DNA from: Paralcaligenes sp. KSB-10
GTDB taxonomy: Bacteria; Pseudomonadota; Gammaproteobacteria; Burkholderiales; Burkholderiaceae_B
Length of the DNA stretch: 64,000 nt
Assembly (NCBI RefSeq): GCF_021266465.1
Contig: NZ_CP089848.1
Location: forward strand, 124,001 to 188,000
Direction of reading: 5' to 3'
This document shows positions 60,385-64,000 of the stretch, piece by piece. Position 1 is the first letter of the stretch, and each line of letters starts with the position of its first letter. The translations under genes were made by a program, and so were the position numbers. The notes under the pieces were generated by a model. The model was given only the letters and a program-made list of their open reading frames with translations. It was not told where the DNA came from and searched no databases.

Positions 60385-60864
60385 CTAGGGTTTTTTGGGC
60401 AGGCCCAAGACAGCCTGCCCAGCCTGTATGCGGTGCTCGGCGAACCAGCCTTGCTGCATTTCCAGCGCATATAAAATCGGCCCCGATGGACAATGCGCAT
60501 CTTCGGTTTGCGGCTGCATATCGGCGATGTTCAGAATTTTGCCGTTTGCCGCGATGAAAGCGATCGACAGCGGCAGAAGAGTGTTTTTCATCCAGAAGCA
60601 TTGCTGCTCGGCCCGCTCGAATACGAACAGCATGCCGTGATCGGGAAGCAGCGATTGCCGATACATCAGACCTTGCTCGCGGCTGGCTTCCGTGGCGGCG
60701 ATTTCGGCTTGTACCGGCTGCGCGCCGACGGTGAGTTCGGTGGTGGGCAGAAGCAGCAGGGATTGCGAACGGGCCGGGCCGCACAGCAGGCAGCTGCTTA
60801 GCAATGCGGCGCAAATGAAAGAAACGGGGCCCGAGGGCCCCGTGAACGTATACGAATCAGACAT
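60385..60864 (-). CDS. DUF192 family secreted protein
   Basis: The 159-residue protein has a signal sequence (SFICAALLSSCLLCGPARSQS) and then the DUF192 core: SREQGLMYRQSLLPDHGMLFVFERAEQQCFWMKNTLLPLSIAFI. Its function is not known. It is 27 bp after the cold-shock gene. A perfect hairpin with a T-rich tail lies inside its first codons, so the true start or the gene's expression mode deserves attention. Confidence 0.82.
   Translation of the reverse strand: MSDSYTFTGPSGPVSFICAALLSSCLLCGPARSQSLLLLPTTELTVGAQPVQAEIAATEASREQGLMYRQSLLPDHGMLFVFERAEQQCFWMKNTLLPLSIAFIAANGKILNIADMQPQTEDAHCPSGPILYALEMQQGWFAEHRIQAGQAVLGLPKKP
60824..60843 (-). terminator. Terminator-like hairpin in the first codons of the DUF192 gene
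   Basis: On the minus strand ACGGGGCCC and GGGCCCCGT are perfect 9-bp arms with a 2-nt centre, followed by TTTCTTTCATTT. It is 49 bp after the cold-shock stop, and so could limit read-through into the DUF192 gene. Confidence 0.55.
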
Positions 60865-60891
60865 TTATTATTGTGGTTAATAGTTACGCGA

Positions 60892-61137
60892 CTAGGCAGC
60901 CGTAATGTTGAGAGCTTGTTTCCCCTTTGGGCCTTGAGCAATTTCGAACGCGACTTTCTGGCCTTCTTTGAGCGTTTTGAAACCGTTCATTTGTATGGAT
61001 GAAAAGTGAGCGAAGAGATCTTCGCCACCGTTATCGGGGGTAATAAAGCCGAAACCTTTGGCGTCGTTAAACCATTTAACGGTCCCCGTTAGCTTTTGGG
61101 TATCCCCAGGAGCGGAGGTTGTGGTTGAATCTGACAT
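60892..61137 (-). CDS. Cold-shock protein (CspA family)
   Basis: The 81-residue protein has a single cold-shock domain after an 11-residue Ser/Thr-rich extension. RNP1 is KGFGFITPD and RNP2 is [11 protein letters not shown]. It binds single-stranded RNA and melts structure. A GAGG site precedes the ATG. A small hairpin GGGCTG/CAGCCC lies in the upstream region, but no clear -10 and -35 pair can be chosen. Confidence 0.95.
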   Translation of the reverse strand: MSDSTTTSAPGDTQKLTGTVKWFNDAKGFGFITPDNGGEDLFAHFSSIQMNGFKTLKEGQKVAFEIAQGPKGKQALNITAA

Positions 61138-61457
61138 GCGGACTGCCTCTCGACTATAGTGTTGACTTGAATGCTCGACTATTGGGCTGGCTTCAGCCCT
61201 GTTTCTGTTGATGCTGACAAATACATGAAAACATTCAGAATATTATGATAATGCTTAATGTACCCCAACCTAGTCAACTATGGAAAGCACTTATATAGAC
61301 TTTGACGCCACATTTTCACGATTATTCGGTGCCTGGCTGCCCAGTTTGTTATAAATCGGCCCGGCCCAGGCATGACCATGCCGGGGCCGGCATGAATCGC
61401 AAGGCCGGTGAACGGGTCGCCGGCGGCAAGAGCACACTTATTTAAACTGTTTTATTT
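61138..61457. other. Divergent promoter region of cold-shock and clpS genes
   Basis: A 320-bp region holds no gene. It contains AT-rich text (61230-61260) and a TATAAA at 61350-61355 that could be the clpS -10. A hairpin GGGCTG/CAGCCC lies at 61184-61199 and a large hairpin at 61361-61390. Confidence 0.45.
61361..61390 (+). repeat. Near-perfect 30-nt hairpin in the clpS leader
   Basis: CCGGCCC-A-GGCATG pairs with CATGCC-G-GGGCCGG, 13 bp with a single A-G mismatch and a 2-nt centre. It lies 67 bp before the clpS ATG and has no T-tract. Confidence 0.6.
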
Positions 61458-61781
61458 ATGGCTATTCAAACCGAAAACCAGCGTGATACAGTGCTTGACA
61501 GGCAGGCCAGCAAGCTGGCCCCGCCCCCGCTGTACCAGGTTGTCCTGCTGAACGACGACTACACGCCCATGGAGTTCGTTGTCAATGTCCTGCAACGAAT
61601 TTTTGGTAAAAATGAAGATGAGGCCGCGCGCATCATGCTGCTTGTGCACCATGAGGGGCGCGGCGTATGCGGAGTGTTCCCGCGAGACATCGCCGCCACT
61701 CGCGTGGAAATGGTCCGGCAAATGGCGCGTGCCCGCCAGCACCCTTTGCAATGCGTCATGGAGCCCGCTCCGGATGCTTGA
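61458..61781 (+). CDS. clpS: ATP-dependent Clp protease adaptor ClpS
   Basis: The 107-residue protein has the ClpS core [25 protein letters not shown] and [27 protein letters not shown]. The pocket that binds N-degron residues is formed by these. It delivers N-end-rule substrates to ClpA. clpA follows 201 bp downstream, the standard order. Confidence 0.96.
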   Translation: MAIQTENQRDTVLDRQASKLAPPPLYQVVLLNDDYTPMEFVVNVLQRIFGKNEDEAARIMLLVHHEGRGVCGVFPRDIAATRVEMVRQMARARQHPLQCVMEPAPDA

Positions 61782-61982
61782 ATTCGAGGGTTTCGGCCCC
61801 ATGTTGAAAGGGTCGAGGCAGTCAATATGCTGTCCGGCTTGAACCGGTAAGCAGATAAATATCGAGTTTTGATGCAATCCGGTAACAATCTATGGCCACA
61901 GGGCGATACGCGGGCCTGAATTAGTCATAGAATAGGATCTATCAAAATTGTTTTGTCCGCTTCGATATGTCATGGAGGAAGC

Positions 61983-64000
61983 GTGATTTCCGAAGAGCTT
62001 GAAGTCAGCTTGCATATGGCCTTTGTAGAGGCCCGTACCGCAAGACACGAATTTATCACCGTAGAGCACTTGCTGCTCTCTTTGCTCGATAATGTCGCGG
62101 CAGCCGAGGTGCTGCGCGCCTGCTCCGCCAACCTCGATACTCTGCGCCAGGATCTGCGCAAGTTCATCGCTGAAAATACTCCGGTGTTTCCTGGCGACGA
62201 CGAGGTCGACACCCAGCCCACGCTAGGTTTTCAGCGTGTGATTCAACGAGCGATCATGCATGTCTCGTCGGGTAATTCCGCCAAAAATACGGTCACCGGC
62301 GCCAATGTGCTGGTTGCCATGTACGGTGAAAAAGACTCACACGCTGTGTATTACCTGTTGCAGCAAGGGGTTACGCGCCTCGATGTCGTCAATTTTCTCT
62401 CGCATGGCATTACCAAGGCTTCCGAAGAATCTCCTGTCGAGCCCGTCAAGCAACAAATTGGCAACGAAACCGAACACAAGTCCGATCAGCAGAAATCGCC
62501 GTTGGAGCTTTACGCGCTCGACATCAATGCCGAGGCCAGACAGGGCCGGATCGATCCGCTGATCGGCCGCGAACACGAGGTCGAACGGGTCATACAGGTC
62601 CTGTGCCGCCGGCGCAAGAACAACCCCTTGCTGGTTGGCGAGGCCGGCGTCGGCAAGACTGCCATCGCCGAGGGTCTGGCGTGGCGTATTACCAAGGGCG
62701 AAGTGCCGGACATCCTGGCCAATGCCGAGGTGTATGCGCTCGACATGGGGGCTTTGCTGGCGGGTACCAAATACCGCGGGGATTTCGAGCAGCGTCTCAA
62801 GGCCGTGCTCAAATCCCTCAAGGACAACGCCAACGCAGTTCTGTTCATCGATGAAATTCACACCCTCATCGGTGCCGGTTCAGCCTCGGGCGGCACTCTG
62901 GATGCGTCCAATCTGCTTAAGCCGGCCTTGTCTTCGGGGCAGCTGAAATGCATAGGAGCCACTACCTATAACGAATATCGCGGTATTTTCGAAAAAGACC
63001 ACGCGCTGGCGCGTCGTTTTCAAAAAATCGACGTGGCCGAACCTACCGTCGAACAGACGATACAAATCCTGCGCGGCCTGAAAGGGCACTTCGAGGCCCA
63101 CCATGGGGTGCGGTATTCGGCTGCCGCAATCACAGCGGCCGCCGAACTGGCGGCAAGGCATATCAACGACCGGTTCCTGCCCGACAAGGCCATCGACGTC
63201 ATCGACGAGGCGGGGGCGGCGCAGCGCCTTTTGCCGCGATCGCGGCAAAAGAAGTTGATAGGCAAGGCAGAGGTCGAGGCCACGGTGGCCAAGATTGCCC
63301 GCATACCGCCTCAAAGTGTGTCCAGCGACGACCGCAACAAGTTGGCTACGCTCGACCGCGATCTTAAAACGGTGGTGTTCGGCCAGGATGCGGCCATCGA
63401 TGCGCTGGCCGGCGCCATCAAAATGGCGCGGTCCGGTTTGGGGCGGCCCGACAAGCCCATAGGTTCATTCCTGTTTTCGGGCCCCACGGGGGTTGGTAAA
63501 ACCGAGGTGGCCCGTCAGTTGGCGTTTACGCTGGGCATCGAACTGCTGCGTTTCGATATGTCGGAATACATGGAGCGCCACACTGTATCGCGCCTGATAG
63601 GCGCTCCTCCGGGTTACGTGGGTTTCGATCAGGGCGGGTTGCTGACCGAGGCCGTCAGCAAACAGCCGCATTGCGTGCTGTTGCTCGACGAAATCGAAAA
63701 AGCGCATCCCGATGTCTTCAATATCCTGCTCCAGGTCATGGACCACGGTACGCTTACCGACAATAATGGCCGCAAAGCCGATTTCCGCAACGTCATTATT
63801 GTCATGACCACCAATGCGGGTGCCGACACGCTGAACCGCGCTTCCATTGGTTTTGCGTCGCAGACCAAGGTCGGCGACGAAATGGTCGATATCAAGCGCA
63901 TGTTCACGCCTGAGTTCCGTAACCGTCTCGATGCCATTATTGGCTTTACGCCCTTGTCGCGCGAAGTCATTCTGCGTGTCGTCGACAAGTTCCTCATGGA
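61983..64000 (+). CDS. clpA: ATP-dependent Clp protease ATP-binding subunit ClpA (C-terminus cut by window edge)
   Basis: The frame opens at GTG 61983 with a GGAGGAAGC site and is still open at the window end, 672 complete codons. Domain order is the N-domain (1-140), AAA1 with Walker A GEAGVGKT and Walker B VLFIDEIH, then AAA2 with GPTGVGKT and LLLDEIEKAHPDV. No middle domain separates them, which indicates ClpA rather than ClpB. It unfolds proteins for ClpP. About 80-90 residues should be missing. Confidence 0.96.
   Translation, partial: MISEELEVSLHMAFVEARTARHEFITVEHLLLSLLDNVAAAEVLRACSANLDTLRQDLRKFIAENTPVFPGDDEVDTQPTLGFQRVIQRAIMHVSSGNSAKNTVTGANVLVAMYGEKDSHAVYYLLQQGVTRLDVVNFLSHGITKASEESPVEPVKQQIGNETEHKSDQQKSPLELYALDINAEARQGRIDPLIGREHEVERVIQVLCRRRKNNPLLVGEAGVGKTAIAEGLAWRITKGEVPDILANAEVYALDMGALLAGTKYRGDFEQRLKAVLKSLKDNANAVLFIDEIHTLIGAGSASGGTLDASNLLKPALSSGQLKCIGATTYNEYRGIFEKDHALARRFQKIDVAEPTVEQTIQILRGLKGHFEAHHGVRYSAAAITAAAELAARHINDRFLPDKAIDVIDEAGAAQRLLPRSRQKKLIGKAEVEATVAKIARIPPQSVSSDDRNKLATLDRDLKTVVFGQDAAIDALAGAIKMARSGLGRPDKPIGSFLFSGPTGVGKTEVARQLAFTLGIELLRFDMSEYMERHTVSRLIGAPPGYVGFDQGGLLTEAVSKQPHCVLLLDEIEKAHPDVFNILLQVMDHGTLTDNNGRKADFRNVIIVMTTNAGADTLNRASIGFASQTKVGDEMVDIKRMFTPEFRNRLDAIIGFTPLSREVILRVVDKFLM

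Noticed and set aside
1-64000. CRISPR arrays, insertion sequences or prophage genes
   Set aside because: No spaced direct-repeat arrays, transposases, integrases or phage structural genes are recognisable anywhere in the window.

Overview
This window looks like chromosomal DNA of a betaproteobacterium of the Alcaligenaceae (Bordetella, Pusillimonas or Advenella-like). The evidence is two TctC/Bug-type periplasmic receptors, the conserved block exbB-exbD-lpxK-Trm112-kdsB-adk, hupB next to tRNA-Val, a DUF3579 gene, an MrpAB-fused Na+/H+ antiporter operon, and protein texture typical of that family. Genes are densely packed. I see no insertion sequence, prophage or CRISPR array.

Layout. (1) 1-2.6 kb: a truncated arsenite pump gene (arsB) faces away from a guanidinium exporter (sugE/gdx) preceded by a two-hairpin guanidine-II riboswitch; then an acetyltransferase and tRNA-Leu(CAG). 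(2) 2.6-8.2 kb: rnr, rlmB, a PLP sulfhydrylase/lyase, hupB with a long structured leader, and tRNA-Val(TAC). (3) 8.3-21.5 kb: an orphan gene, then two catabolic gene sets facing away from two LysR genes. The leftward set is a GGT-family hydrolase, a Bug receptor, a GAF protein and a talarate/galactarate dehydratase-like enzyme. The rightward set is an aconitase paralogue, a propeller lactonase, a second Bug receptor and a binding-protein domain without a signal peptide. This is the best candidate here for an undescribed system. (4) 21.6-28.9 kb: tonB-exbB-exbD with a Fur/promoter site, a TctDE-like two-component pair, kup and a porin. (5) 29.0-34.9 kb: the Mrp/Pha antiporter operon mrpA(B)CDEFG. 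(6) 35-42.5 kb: a secreted cysteine-patterned protein, pirin, DUF2249, a carbohydrate-type ABC importer and a HAD hydrolase.

(7) 42.5-48.4 kb: selD-mnmH-gst (tRNA selenouridine synthesis) in overlapping reading frames, a GNAT enzyme, a LysE-type exporter, argF, DUF3579 and rpsT. (8) 48.5-54.9 kb: a leftward housekeeping series, exbB-exbD-lpxK-Trm112-kdsB-adk-SDR-murJ. (9) 54.9-55.5 kb: an AT-rich intergenic region with a tight cluster of DnaA-box-like sites between oppositely oriented gene blocks. (10) 55.5-64 kb: xseA, sodB, clcA, pcaF-like thiolase, DUF192, a cold-shock gene, clpS and a truncated clpA.

Non-coding structure is prominent. There are several perfect hairpins without U-tracts at gene ends, two of which hold a stop codon in their loop, and inverted-repeat operators lie upstream of many regulated genes. 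Functional calls rest on motifs readable in the translations and on family knowledge; no database search was run.
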